Assembly (NCBI GenBank): GCA_947624985.1 | Contig: CANQMO010000004.1 | Span: 50,195-114,194, forward strand | DNA: 64,000 nt | Direction: 5' to 3' | From: an uncultured Oscillospiraceae bacterium | Lineage (GTDB): Bacteria > Bacillota > Clostridia > Oscillospirales > Oscillospiraceae | Shown here: piece by piece, positions 1 through 7,956 of the stretch | Numbering within the stretch: position 1 is the first letter of the stretch | How the letters are laid out: every line of letters starts with the position of its first letter | Translations under genes and position numbers: made by a program | Notes under the pieces: model-generated | Databases searched by the model: none | Seen by the model: the letters and a program-made list of their open reading frames with translations, nothing else | What the model was told of the DNA's origin: nothing

Positions 1-221
1 CGCTGGTGGATACCATCACCGCCGCCGGCAAGCCCTATCTGGAGGACGTGAAGCTCTTTGACGTTTACAAGGGCGCGCCCATCCCCGCCGGACAGAAGAG
101 CGTGGCCTTCTCCCTCACGCTGCGCGCCGCCGATCAGACCCTCACCGAGGAGCACACCGCCGAGACCATGAACGCCATTCTGGACGCTCTGGCCCGGGAG
201 CACGGCGCCAGTATCCGCTGA
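1..221 (+). CDS. pheT: Phenylalanyl-tRNA synthetase beta subunit, C-terminal end (partial)
   Basis: Only the last ~73 codons are in the window; the reading frame enters from the left edge. The residues match the ferredoxin-fold anticodon-binding (FDX-ACB) domain that closes PheT: a VKLFDVYKG strand, then KSVAFSLTLRAADQTLT and the terminal helix. PheT pairs with PheS as an alpha2-beta2 enzyme charging tRNA-Phe, and this domain contacts the anticodon arm. The gene ends with TGA at 219-221, and the next gene has its own promoter. The family call is firm because this C-terminal block is highly conserved; nothing can be said about the rest of the protein. Confidence 0.93.
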   Translation, partial: LVDTITAAGKPYLEDVKLFDVYKGAPIPAGQKSVAFSLTLRAADQTLTEEHTAETMNAILDALAREHGASIR

Positions 222-263
222 GCAAATTTTAATACTTTTGTAACATCTTATTGGTTATAAGCA

Positions 264-272
264 TGCTATAAT
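264..272 (+). promoter_or_regulatory. Extended -10 promoter of ireB
   Basis: TGCTATAAT at 264-272 is a consensus extended -10. No convincing -35 hexamer sits 16-18 bases upstream, which is normal for extended -10 promoters. It lies between pheT and the AAAGGAGGG ribosome site at 288-296. Confidence 0.65.
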
Positions 273-304
273 GAGGTAACAAACTGTAAAGGAGGGATAC
301 GAGC

Positions 305-547
305 ATGGAGGAATCCACCCGCAAGTTCAAGGTCATGGACCACAGCGCGGAGATCCGGGAGATCATGTCCAGCGTGTACAGCGCTCTGCTGGTAAAGGGC
401 TACAACCCCATCAACCAGATCGTGGGCTACATCCTCTCCGAGGACCCCACATACATCACCAACTACAACAACGCCCGGGCGCTCATCGGCCGGCTGGACC
501 GGGACGATCTGTTGCAGGAGCTCGTCTCCTCCTACCTGCAAAAGTAA
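305..547 (+). CDS. ireB: IreB family regulatory phosphoprotein
   Basis: An 80-residue protein of the UPF0297/DUF965 family. The whole sequence fits, from the N-terminal TRKFKVMD through VYSALLVKGYNPINQIVGYILSEDPTYI to the end. In Enterococcus, IreB is a small dimer phosphorylated on N-terminal Thr residues by the PASTA kinase IreK and lowers cephalosporin tolerance. The Thr near residue 5 here is a candidate phosphosite by position only. Shine-Dalgarno AAAGGAGGG lies 8 bases before the ATG. The gene has its own promoter and a strong terminator directly after the stop. In many Firmicutes it precedes ruvX/yqgF genes; here it is monocistronic, facing a leftward aminotransferase. Confidence 0.93.
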   Translation: MEESTRKFKVMDHSAEIREIMSSVYSALLVKGYNPINQIVGYILSEDPTYITNYNNARALIGRLDRDDLLQELVSSYLQK

Positions 548-584
548 AATAAAAACAAGCGGCTCTGCCGCTTGTTTTTATTTT
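547..584. terminator. Bidirectional intrinsic terminator after ireB
   Basis: The perfect inverted repeat AAACAAGCGGC/GCCGCTTGTTT with a TCT loop is flanked by A-rich and T-rich runs, so it works on both strands. It serves ireB rightward and can stop the aminotransferase operon leftward. Confidence 0.85.
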
Positions 585-612
585 AGACCGCCGCGGCCCG
601 CGCGACGCAAAG

Positions 613-648
613 CGCCTCCGCCTTTCAGGCGGAGGCGTTCACGTTTTT
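613..648 (+). terminator. Second GC-rich hairpin between ireB and the aminotransferase
   Basis: CGCCTCCGCC (613-622) pairs with GGCGGAGGCG (628-637) around a 5-base loop. A T5 run follows at 643-648 on the + strand. It is probably a back-up terminator; leftward transcription meets the same stem without a T tract. Confidence 0.5.
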
Positions 649-693
649 ACTGATAGGAGTTTTCCGCTCCGGCGGCAAGCTCTTCAGGGCTTA

Positions 694-1830
694 TCATTGC
701 GCGTTTACCCAAGCCTCCAGCCGGTCCATGCCCTCTTTCAGCTCGGCGTCGGAGCAGCAGTAACTCATGCGCATATACCCCTCCGTGCCGAAGTACACGC
801 CGGGGATGAACCCCACCCCGGCCTCCGCCAGCAGCCTTTTGCACAGCCGCAGGGAGTCGCCGTCGTAGGGCGCGGTGGGCAAAAACAGATAAAACGCCCC
901 CTCCGGCTCCTGTACCTGCCAGCCCATGGCTTTGAGCCTGCCATACACATAGTCGCGCCGTTTTTTGAATATCTCCCGCACCGGCGCCACGTCCGTTTTC
1001 AGCGCCTGCACACACGCCCGCTGCAAAAGCGAGGGCGCGGAGGTGACGCAGTACTGGTGGAACACCTGTAGCCGGTCCCGCAGGGGCGCGTCGGCCAGAA
1101 CATATCCCAGCCGCCAGCCGGTCATGGCGTAGGGCTTGGAAAAGCTCTGGATCACCACGATACGCTCCCGCATGTCCTGGTACTCGCTGAAGCTGTGGTA
1201 CTCCCCCGAATAGACCAGTTCACGGTACACGTCGTCGCACAGCACGAATACCGGCTTGTCTGCCAGAACGCCGTGTACGGCGTCCAGCGTCCTCTTGGTG
1301 TAAATGCACCCGGTGGGGTTGTTGGGCGAGGTCAGGATGATGGCTTTCGTGCGGGCTGTGATGGCGTTTTCCAGGGCCTCCGGGTCGATCTGGAAGCCGT
1401 TCTTCTCCGTGGGCAGATACACCGGCTTGCCCCGGAAAAGCCGCACCACGGACTCATACAGCCCGAAGGCGGGCGTGGGGATGATCACCTCGTCGCCGGG
1501 ATTCAAAATGGTCGCCAGCGTGATGAACAGCCCCTCCGTGGCGCCGTCGGTGAGAATGATCTCGTCGGGAGAGTAGTGCAGGTCATGGTGCCGCGCCTCA
1601 TACTCGGAGATGGCCTGTAGCGTGAAGGGAAAGCCGTTGCCGGGGGGATAGTGGGTCTCGTCGGCGTTCAGGGCGGATATGACCTCCGCCTTAACGGCCT
1701 CCGGTGTGGCCAGATCCGGCTCCCCCAGCGTAAAGCCGATGGCGCCGGGCGTATCCCGGACCAGATAAGTGAATTGCCGGATGCCGGAAAGCTGCTCGTT
1801 GGCTGCGGCGGTGTTCAGGACAAGTTCCAT
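694..1830 (-). CDS. Class I/II PLP-dependent aminotransferase
   Basis: 378 residues, fold type I aminotransferase of the aspartate-aminotransferase-like group. Visible landmarks are the FTLGEPD segment near residue 33, SPNNPTG at 168-174, the cofactor Asp in CDDVY (D200) and the Schiff-base lysine in SFSKPYAMTGWRLGY (K232). It transfers an amino group between an amino acid and a 2-oxo acid in the cytoplasm; the substrate cannot be fixed from sequence. Start chosen at ATG 1830, with GGAGAGG just upstream. Only 12 bases separate it from the preceding lipoprotein gene, so the two are probably co-transcribed, which may point to use of imported peptides or amino acids (inference). Confidence 0.9.
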   Translation of the reverse strand: MELVLNTAAANEQLSGIRQFTYLVRDTPGAIGFTLGEPDLATPEAVKAEVISALNADETHYPPGNGFPFTLQAISEYEARHHDLHYSPDEIILTDGATEGLFITLATILNPGDEVIIPTPAFGLYESVVRLFRGKPVYLPTEKNGFQIDPEALENAITARTKAIILTSPNNPTGCIYTKRTLDAVHGVLADKPVFVLCDDVYRELVYSGEYHSFSEYQDMRERIVVIQSFSKPYAMTGWRLGYVLADAPLRDRLQVFHQYCVTSAPSLLQRACVQALKTDVAPVREIFKKRRDYVYGRLKAMGWQVQEPEGAFYLFLPTAPYDGDSLRLCKRLLAEAGVGFIPGVYFGTEGYMRMSYCCSDAELKEGMDRLEAWVNAQ

Positions 1831-1842
1831 GTTCCTCTCCTC

Positions 1843-3477
1843 TCAGGCGCCCGTCTCCGTGACGGGCTCAAAGGCCATATAGGCGTCCACGCTGCCGATG
1901 CCGAACAGGCCGCCGGCGGCGGTCAGAATATCCTCATACCCTGTCCAGGAATCATCCCGGAGGGCCTGGATATCGCTGTGGTAGATCAGCACCATATAGG
2001 GACACTCGTCATAGACGATCTGTTGGAGCTGATAGGCGGCGTTTTGCGCGGCCATCTCGTCGGCGGCGGTGCAAAGCTGCTCATATGTGCTCTCATATGC
2101 CTCGCTGTACCAGCCGGTCAGGCTGTTGTTGGCGGCGCGGAAGCGCCGGGCGGCCAGCACGGGATTGGCGTCGCCCCGCCAGCTGAGCATGCACATGTCC
2201 CAGTTGGCCTTTGGCGTGCATGTGCCGGTCACCGGGCCGTCCACCACTTTGATATCCACCTGCGCGCCGATGGTCTCCAGCCCCTCCTTGAGGATGGTGG
2301 CCGCCGTGGAGGACCAGCTGTCCTGGGAGCTGGTGTACAGGCTCAGCACCAGCGGGTCGCCGGTGACGATGTTCTCCAGCTTGCCGTCCTCGTCCCGGTC
2401 GTAGTACCCCTCCGAATAACAGACATTCAGCGCGTCCGACGGGCTCATGCCCCGCAGATTCACCGTACTGTTGAAGTAATCGGTCCCGGGCCCGGCCCAG
2501 ACGCTGCCGATCATCCCCGCGTCGCCGGAGGACATGGACAGCATCCACGCCCTGTCGGTACAGTATTCCACCATGACCCGCATATTCGCCGAGGTAAAGA
2601 CGCCCTTGCGGGTGTTGAAGGCCACGCCCCAGATATCCGATCCGGGCAGGTACGCCTGTATGAGCCGCACGCCCGGCACGCCTTCCAGGGTGGTCAGCTG
2701 CACGTCCGAAAGGCCCATGGCCCCGTCCACCTCTCCGGAGGATACCGCGCGGCCTGCCACCGTCTCCGTGGAGTAATAGAGGAAGCGCACGCTCCCCAGC
2801 TTCGCCGCGCCGCCAAAGTAGTTGGCCCGGGCACGGAAAGTCCAGCTGATCTCCTGGGGACCCGTCTCCACCATATCCCGGACAAAGGGCCCGGAGCCGA
2901 TCATCTCGCTGTTATCAAAGCTGCGCAAATCGGCCTGGGCGCTCCAGATGTGCCGGGGCAGGATGGGCACGGGGTTGTCGCGCATGTCGCTTTTCACATA
3001 GTCGGTGGTTATGACCAGCGTATAGTCGTCGGGACAGCGGATATCGCTGATACCGTCAAAGCAGGGATCGAAGTTCTGGGAATTGATCATCATGGTCTCG
3101 TAGGTGTACTTCACATCCGCCGATGTGACGGGCACGCCGTCGGAGAAGGTCACCCCCTTGCGCAGCCGTATGGTCCAGGTGAGCTGATCACTGGATAGGC
3201 TGTAATCCTCCGCCAGACAGTTGACCGGATCCCCATTGGCGTCGATCCGCCACAGGGGGTCGTATACGAGAAGGAAAAACTCCTGCGCCAGCCGGCTGTC
3301 GGCGTAAAGGGGGTTCAGTGTGTCGGCCATCTCCGTCACGGCGATGGTCATCTCCGCGCCATCCTGGAGCACAGCCTTTTCCGGCTCGCTGCCGCAGGCG
3401 GAAAGAAACAGCAGCGCGCCGCCCAGAGCCAGCGCCGCCGTCTTTTTTATGTAATTTCTCAGTGTACCTGCTCTCAT
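1843..3477 (-). CDS. Extracellular solute-binding lipoprotein, ABC transporter family 5 (oligopeptide/nickel type)
   Basis: 544 residues. The N terminus has a basic region, a hydrophobic core and a lipobox ending LSAC, so the mature protein should be lipid-anchored on the outer membrane face. The body fits the DppA/OppA family: TLNPLYADS near the start, then VYDPLWRID, TWTIRLRKGVTFSDGVPVT and a C-terminal MCMLSWRGD-like segment. Such proteins deliver peptides or similar ligands to an ABC permease, but no permease or ATPase genes are adjacent, so it is an orphan binding protein that must use components encoded elsewhere or act as a sensor. It heads a two-gene unit with the aminotransferase. 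Confidence 0.9.
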   Translation of the reverse strand: MRAGTLRNYIKKTAALALGGALLFLSACGSEPEKAVLQDGAEMTIAVTEMADTLNPLYADSRLAQEFFLLVYDPLWRIDANGDPVNCLAEDYSLSSDQLTWTIRLRKGVTFSDGVPVTSADVKYTYETMMINSQNFDPCFDGISDIRCPDDYTLVITTDYVKSDMRDNPVPILPRHIWSAQADLRSFDNSEMIGSGPFVRDMVETGPQEISWTFRARANYFGGAAKLGSVRFLYYSTETVAGRAVSSGEVDGAMGLSDVQLTTLEGVPGVRLIQAYLPGSDIWGVAFNTRKGVFTSANMRVMVEYCTDRAWMLSMSSGDAGMIGSVWAGPGTDYFNSTVNLRGMSPSDALNVCYSEGYYDRDEDGKLENIVTGDPLVLSLYTSSQDSWSSTAATILKEGLETIGAQVDIKVVDGPVTGTCTPKANWDMCMLSWRGDANPVLAARRFRAANNSLTGWYSEAYESTYEQLCTAADEMAAQNAAYQLQQIVYDECPYMVLIYHSDIQALRDDSWTGYEDILTAAGGLFGIGSVDAYMAFEPVTETGA

Positions 3478-3506
3478 CCGCCTCAGCCGCCTTTCAGTGT
3501 CCGCAA

Positions 3507-3535
3507 AAGGGCCGTGGGTTTATTCCACGGCCCTT
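3507..3535 (-). terminator. Intrinsic terminator between the surface protein and lipoprotein genes
   Basis: AAGGGCCGTGG and CCACGGCCCTT form an 11-bp stem with a 7-base loop, followed leftward by TTTTG. It separates the surface protein gene (ends 3568) from the lipoprotein gene (starts 3477). Confidence 0.7.
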
Positions 3536-3567
3536 GCTGTCATTCGCTGGTCTTATTCGCTTGTCGC

Positions 3568-6204
3568 TCAGCGCTGTCCGCCCTTGCGCCGCTTCACCAT
3601 GATGATGAGCACAACGGCCAGAGCCAGCACCAGCACAGCCAGCAGCACCACATAAAGGACGATGTTGTTGCTATCGCCGGTCACAGGGGAGTTGCCGCCG
3701 ACAGGGGTCGGCGTGCTGGCCGCGGGCGCGGTGCCCGCCAATGTGACCTTCAGCGTCACATTGGAGCCGTCAGCCAGGGTGACCACAAAGCCATACAGGC
3801 CGTTGTTCCACACACCGCGGTTCTTGTTGACCATGTCGGGTTTCAGCGTCAGGCGCAGGTCCTTGACGGAATAGTCGGTGTTGAGAGTCGCCTCTTTCAG
3901 CCCGTTGGAGCCGTAGTTGATATACAGCTTCTGGGGCGCGCTGGCAAAGTCGACCCAGAGCTCCTGCGTACGGTCCGCCCAGGTGACTTCCTTCACATTG
4001 GGAGCCTGCGTAGTCTCGGGCACGGCCGTCTGGATGGGGTCGGGGGCCTTCACGGAGATGGTGACGGTCTCCACCTTGTCGGACGCGACGGCCACATCGC
4101 CGTTGGCGGCGGTAAAGGTGATGTCGATCCGATGCTCACCGGCGGTCAGGGCGTCCAGATAGCTGTTGAGAAGCTGGATCGTCTTGCCGCCGTTGGACAG
4201 GACGTAATGGGTGTTCTCGGCCAGCAGGCTGCCGTCCATGGAGATGGTGGCAACAGGGAGGTTATAAGAGAAGTACAGCGGATCGGTGCCGCCGGTGGTC
4301 CACATCAGCGTATCCACATGGCCAGGATCGGCGGCGGGGATCTCCGTCCAGTTGGCGGTCAGCGTGACGTTCTCCGTCACCGTGAAGGTGCCGCCGGGCT
4401 GGTAGGACTGCTCGCCCAGCTGCCAGCTGGCGAAGTTGTAGCCCTCGCGGGTGAAATTGCAGTTGGGGACGGTGAACGTGCCGTTCAGATCCCAATAGAC
4501 ATTCGCCATCTCGCCGGTACCGCCGTTGGCGTTGAAGCTGATCACGGGCCTGTCGCCCCACTGGGCGGTGAAGGTCACGTCCGCGGCGGTCATGGTGTAG
4601 CTGGCGCCCGGGGCATAGTCGGTGCCGTTCTGGTCCTTCCAGCCGGTGAAGCACTTGCTCTCAGCCGGCGCGGGGAAGGCGTTCGCCGCCACGGTGATGG
4701 TATCGCCTTCCTTGGCGGGTTCGGCGCTGACCGTGTTGGAGCCGCCGTCCGAATAAGTCACGTTATAGGTAGTGATCTCCGGGCCGGGGAGCATGGGGTT
4801 CTGCAGCCCGCCGTTGCCGGGCTCCTCCGAGGTCTCAGGCTCCGGCGTGCTGGTCGAATCGGACACGCTCTCGCTCCACTGGGCCACGAAAACCAGCTCT
4901 CCGGTGACGCCGCCCTCGGCGGGGTACGCGCTGCCGGCCGTATACATCTGATCCTCCGGGGTCTGAGCGCTCTTCAGCTTCCAGCCGTCAAATTTGTGTC
5001 CCTCATAGACCCACTCGGCCGGGCAGCCAGCCAGTGTGATCTGCTGGTTGGGGGAAGCGGCCTCGGTCACATCTTCCAGACCCTCCACGCCGGACTTGTA
5101 GGTGACGGTGTAGAACTGGGGCGCGGCAGGCAGCGTGATCTGATTCCAGACGGCGCTGATCTGCATATCGCCCGTGACGGTGATGGTATCGTAGGGCTGC
5201 TTGGTCTCACCGTTCACGTCCCAGCCGGCGAACTCATACCCATCGCGGCTATAGCCGTTTTCGGGCAGCTGGATCTGAGAGTTGGGAGCAAGATCATACT
5301 GGTCGGCCACAACGCCGGTGTGAGGATCGGCGTTGGCGCTGAAAATGACGTCGTAAGTCTCAACAGGCTCCTCCGTGGGCTCCGGCGTGTGCTCCACAGG
5401 CACCTCAGTGGGCTCGGGGGGCTGGGTACCGCCGTCGGCAGAGGGATCGCCCGGGTCATCGTCGCTGCCGCTGGGCAGGCCGGGAGGCAGCATGTTGCTG
5501 ATGCCGTTGCTGGAGCCTTCATCCTCGGATTCGCCCTCTCCGGGGTCCACGTTGGGGTCGGCCGCCTGGGGCAGAGACATATTGGTCGCTTCCACAGAGC
5601 CGCTGGCAGTCACCGTGATGAGGCTGACGGGAGCGCCGCTCTCGCCCACCTGGACCACCTTGTCGCCGGAAACGCCGCTCTCACCGCAGGTGAGGACCTT
5701 ATCCACATTGGAATCCACCGCCGCCTGCGCGTTATAGCAGGTATCGGGCGCGATGGCGATGACCACGCAGGCGCCCTCCAGCTTGTAGGCGTCCACAGTG
5801 GCGTTGATAGCGTCGGTCTGGTCCTCCGGGCCCACAGGCAGGAACACTACCTTGCACTGGGCGCCGGCGCCGTCTGCCACGTCACAGGTGGGCGCAGCGC
5901 CCATCCCCGGCCAGATGAATTCATAGCCGCCGGGCGCGGGACCCTGATCCACGTCAGCATAGACATAGCTGTATCCTTCGCCGCTCTGCTCAAAGTCCAG
6001 TCCGTTGATGTCGATCACAACGACGTTCTTGTCGGACTGGCTCTCCTTGATCATACCGATCTGCTCGGCAGTGAGCACGTCGCCGGCGACCGCCACGATC
6101 GCCAGACCTCCTGCCCCCTCCGCGGCAAACGCCTGTACGCCAAGGCATACAAACATCCCCACGAGGATAGCCAACACTACGAGCGAACACAATACTTTTT
6201 TCAT
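3568..6204 (-). CDS. Sortase-type cell-wall protein with InlB/Listeria-Bacteroides repeats
   Basis: 878 residues from ATG 6204, which has AGGAGGT nine bases upstream; a longer in-frame start at 6237 lacks this. A signal peptide (MKKVLCSLVVLAIL..., ending VQAFAAEG) is followed by an N-terminal domain of about 200 residues that I do not recognise. Next come Pro/Thr/Glu linkers of PEPTEEP type and several InlB B-type repeats, each with a GYxFAGWxxNG or FxGWK core and ending IxAxW or FxAQW. At the C terminus SPVTG, a hydrophobic stretch and KRRKGGQR form a sortase sorting signal of the (S/N)PxTG type. It is likely anchored to peptidoglycan and extended outward for adhesion or binding. It has a strong own promoter. 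Confidence 0.85.
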   Translation of the reverse strand: MKKVLCSLVVLAILVGMFVCLGVQAFAAEGAGGLAIVAVAGDVLTAEQIGMIKESQSDKNVVVIDINGLDFEQSGEGYSYVYADVDQGPAPGGYEFIWPGMGAAPTCDVADGAGAQCKVVFLPVGPEDQTDAINATVDAYKLEGACVVIAIAPDTCYNAQAAVDSNVDKVLTCGESGVSGDKVVQVGESGAPVSLITVTASGSVEATNMSLPQAADPNVDPGEGESEDEGSSNGISNMLPPGLPSGSDDDPGDPSADGGTQPPEPTEVPVEHTPEPTEEPVETYDVIFSANADPHTGVVADQYDLAPNSQIQLPENGYSRDGYEFAGWDVNGETKQPYDTITVTGDMQISAVWNQITLPAAPQFYTVTYKSGVEGLEDVTEAASPNQQITLAGCPAEWVYEGHKFDGWKLKSAQTPEDQMYTAGSAYPAEGGVTGELVFVAQWSESVSDSTSTPEPETSEEPGNGGLQNPMLPGPEITTYNVTYSDGGSNTVSAEPAKEGDTITVAANAFPAPAESKCFTGWKDQNGTDYAPGASYTMTAADVTFTAQWGDRPVISFNANGGTGEMANVYWDLNGTFTVPNCNFTREGYNFASWQLGEQSYQPGGTFTVTENVTLTANWTEIPAADPGHVDTLMWTTGGTDPLYFSYNLPVATISMDGSLLAENTHYVLSNGGKTIQLLNSYLDALTAGEHRIDITFTAANGDVAVASDKVETVTISVKAPDPIQTAVPETTQAPNVKEVTWADRTQELWVDFASAPQKLYINYGSNGLKEATLNTDYSVKDLRLTLKPDMVNKNRGVWNNGLYGFVVTLADGSNVTLKVTLAGTAPAASTPTPVGGNSPVTGDSNNIVLYVVLLAVLVLALAVVLIIMVKRRKGGQR

Positions 6205-6289
6205 AAGGCTAAACCTCCTGAATCCGATCTGCTCCAACTCATGTAATCTTTTTGTTAATAATTGTTATTTCCGTCCGGATTCGGTTACA

Positions 6290-6318
6290 ATTTTATCATC
6301 ATTTTTTCGCCTTGTCAA
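6290..6318 (-). promoter_or_regulatory. Strong sigma-A promoter for the surface protein
   Basis: On the minus strand TTGACA (6313-6318), a 17-base spacer and TAAAAT (6290-6295). Transcription should begin near 6283, leaving about 80 bases of leader. The surrounding 6238-6367 is A+T-rich, unlike the rest of the window. Confidence 0.8.
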
Positions 6319-6367
6319 CGAGATAATCCTATTTTTTTAAATTTTGCCGGAATATTTTTACTTTTTG

Positions 6368-7780
6368 TCATGTCTCCGCCCCGCTGACCGGGCGAACTTC
6401 GGACAATGTGTTCACCCAATAGCGTTTTTTGACCAGCGCCAGGCCCACCACGTCCTTGATGAGGACGGTGGAGACGCTCAGGGCGTACACTGCCACGATA
6501 CCCAGGCCGGTCCGGTGGGCCAGCACCCAGGCCACCGGCACGTTCACCACCCAGGAGAAGCAGCTGTCGAACAGGAAGGTCACCAGCGTCCGGCCACCGG
6601 AGCGCATGGTGAAGTAGCAGCCGTTTGCCAGACAGTCGAAGGGCAGCATGGCCGCCATGACACAGATGATCCGCCCGGCCAGACTGCGCACATCCTGGCT
6701 GGTGTTGTAAAACCGGGGGAACACCCACGCCAGCATGACCATCACCACGCTGATGAGCGCGGCCATCCCCACCTCCATGGCCAGCAGCTTCCGGTCCGTG
6801 TCCACGGCCTCCTCCGTTTGGCCCGCTCCGAGCTGCTGGCCCACGATGATACCGATGGCGGTGCCCAGGCTGAAGGCCACCGCCGTGAACATGTCGAAAA
6901 GCACATAGGCGATGTTCAGCGCCGCCATGACCGTGATACCCCGGGTGGAGTAGATCTGGTTCAGCATGGCGGTGCCCATGCACCACAGCGCCTCATTGGC
7001 CGTCAGCGGCAGGCTCCGGCGGGTGATGTCCCGGAACATCGCCCGGCCCATGGGCGCGCCGTCGAACATGTTCCTGGTGAAAAGGACTTTGTCCTTGTGG
7101 ACATGGCTCCAGAGTATATTCACGGCGGCCTCCGCGAACCGGGCGATCACCGTGGCCAGAGCGGCGCCCCGGGCTCCCAGGGCCGGCGCGCCCAGCTTGC
7201 CGAAGATCAGCACCCAGTTCAGCGCCAGATTGACCGCTACCGCCAGCCATGAGGCCGCCATGGGCACCATCGCCCGGTCCGCCTCCCGCAGGGTGGTGGC
7301 GTAGGCCATGGACACCGCGAAGGGCGGCATCCCCCACAGCATGACGCGCAGATAGCCTTCCGCGTATCCCATGACCTCCGCCGACTCCGCCGCGCCGCCG
7401 GTGATATAGCTGCCGATGAGGCGCCTGCCCATCAGCGCGAACACGCCCATGCACACCAGGCACATGAACGCTGCGGTGAACAGCTTGTAGCGGAACGCCG
7501 CCTTGAAGGACTTTTCCCGTCCGGCGCCCCAGAACTGGGCGCAGAAGATACCCGGGCCGGAGACCGTGCCGAAGATGATCAGATTGAAGATGAAAAAAAG
7601 CTGCCCTACGATGGCCACGCCGCTCATGGAGGCGGTGCCCGTCTGGCCCACCATGATGTTGTCCAGCAGCGACACGAAATTCGTCACCACATTTTGCAGC
7701 ATGATGGGCAGCGCCACGGACAGCGCCCGGCGGTAAAACCGCCTGTCTCCTATTATTTTATGTATGCCGGTGCTTTTCAT
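6368..7780 (-). CDS. MATE family multidrug/metabolite exporter
   Basis: 470 residues from ATG 7780, where AAAGGAGGA sits seven bases upstream; the in-frame start at 7810 has no such site. About twelve hydrophobic segments and the family's N-terminal LSVALPIMLQNVVTNFVSLLDNIMVGQTG mark the MATE fold, with the second half repeating the pattern (LPLTANEALWCMGTAMLNQIY). These proteins expel cationic compounds in exchange for Na+ or H+ across the cytoplasmic membrane; the substrate is not predictable. It is a stand-alone gene, and the divergent peptidase gene starts at 7957. There is no GC hairpin at its 3' end, only T-rich sequence. Confidence 0.93.
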   Translation of the reverse strand: MKSTGIHKIIGDRRFYRRALSVALPIMLQNVVTNFVSLLDNIMVGQTGTASMSGVAIVGQLFFIFNLIIFGTVSGPGIFCAQFWGAGREKSFKAAFRYKLFTAAFMCLVCMGVFALMGRRLIGSYITGGAAESAEVMGYAEGYLRVMLWGMPPFAVSMAYATTLREADRAMVPMAASWLAVAVNLALNWVLIFGKLGAPALGARGAALATVIARFAEAAVNILWSHVHKDKVLFTRNMFDGAPMGRAMFRDITRRSLPLTANEALWCMGTAMLNQIYSTRGITVMAALNIAYVLFDMFTAVAFSLGTAIGIIVGQQLGAGQTEEAVDTDRKLLAMEVGMAALISVVMVMLAWVFPRFYNTSQDVRSLAGRIICVMAAMLPFDCLANGCYFTMRSGGRTLVTFLFDSCFSWVVNVPVAWVLAHRTGLGIVAVYALSVSTVLIKDVVGLALVKKRYWVNTLSEVRPVSGAET

Positions 7781-7856
7781 GGGTCGTCCTCCTTTGCGCG
7801 GCACGGGCAATTATACTTGCGTGGGGACTGATTGTCAATGCGCCGAAGGCTTTCAT

Positions 7857-7884
7857 TTGCTTTTCGGCAAAACTGTGTTATGAT
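7857..7884 (+). promoter_or_regulatory. Promoter of the M3-type peptidase gene
   Basis: TTGCTT (7857-7862), a 16-base spacer and TATGAT (7879-7884). Transcription would start near 7891, giving a leader of about 65 bases. Confidence 0.6.
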
Positions 7885-7956
7885 AATGTATGGGGACCGC
7901 GCCGCGGCGCACACTAACCGCAGCAGGTCACTCACACAGAGAGGTTTGGAGAATAT

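Noticed and set aside
3514..6246. A 910-codon open frame on the + strand opposite the surface-protein gene
   Set aside because: High GC third positions keep the antisense open. The minus frame has signal peptide, repeats, sorting signal, promoter and ribosome site; the + frame has none.
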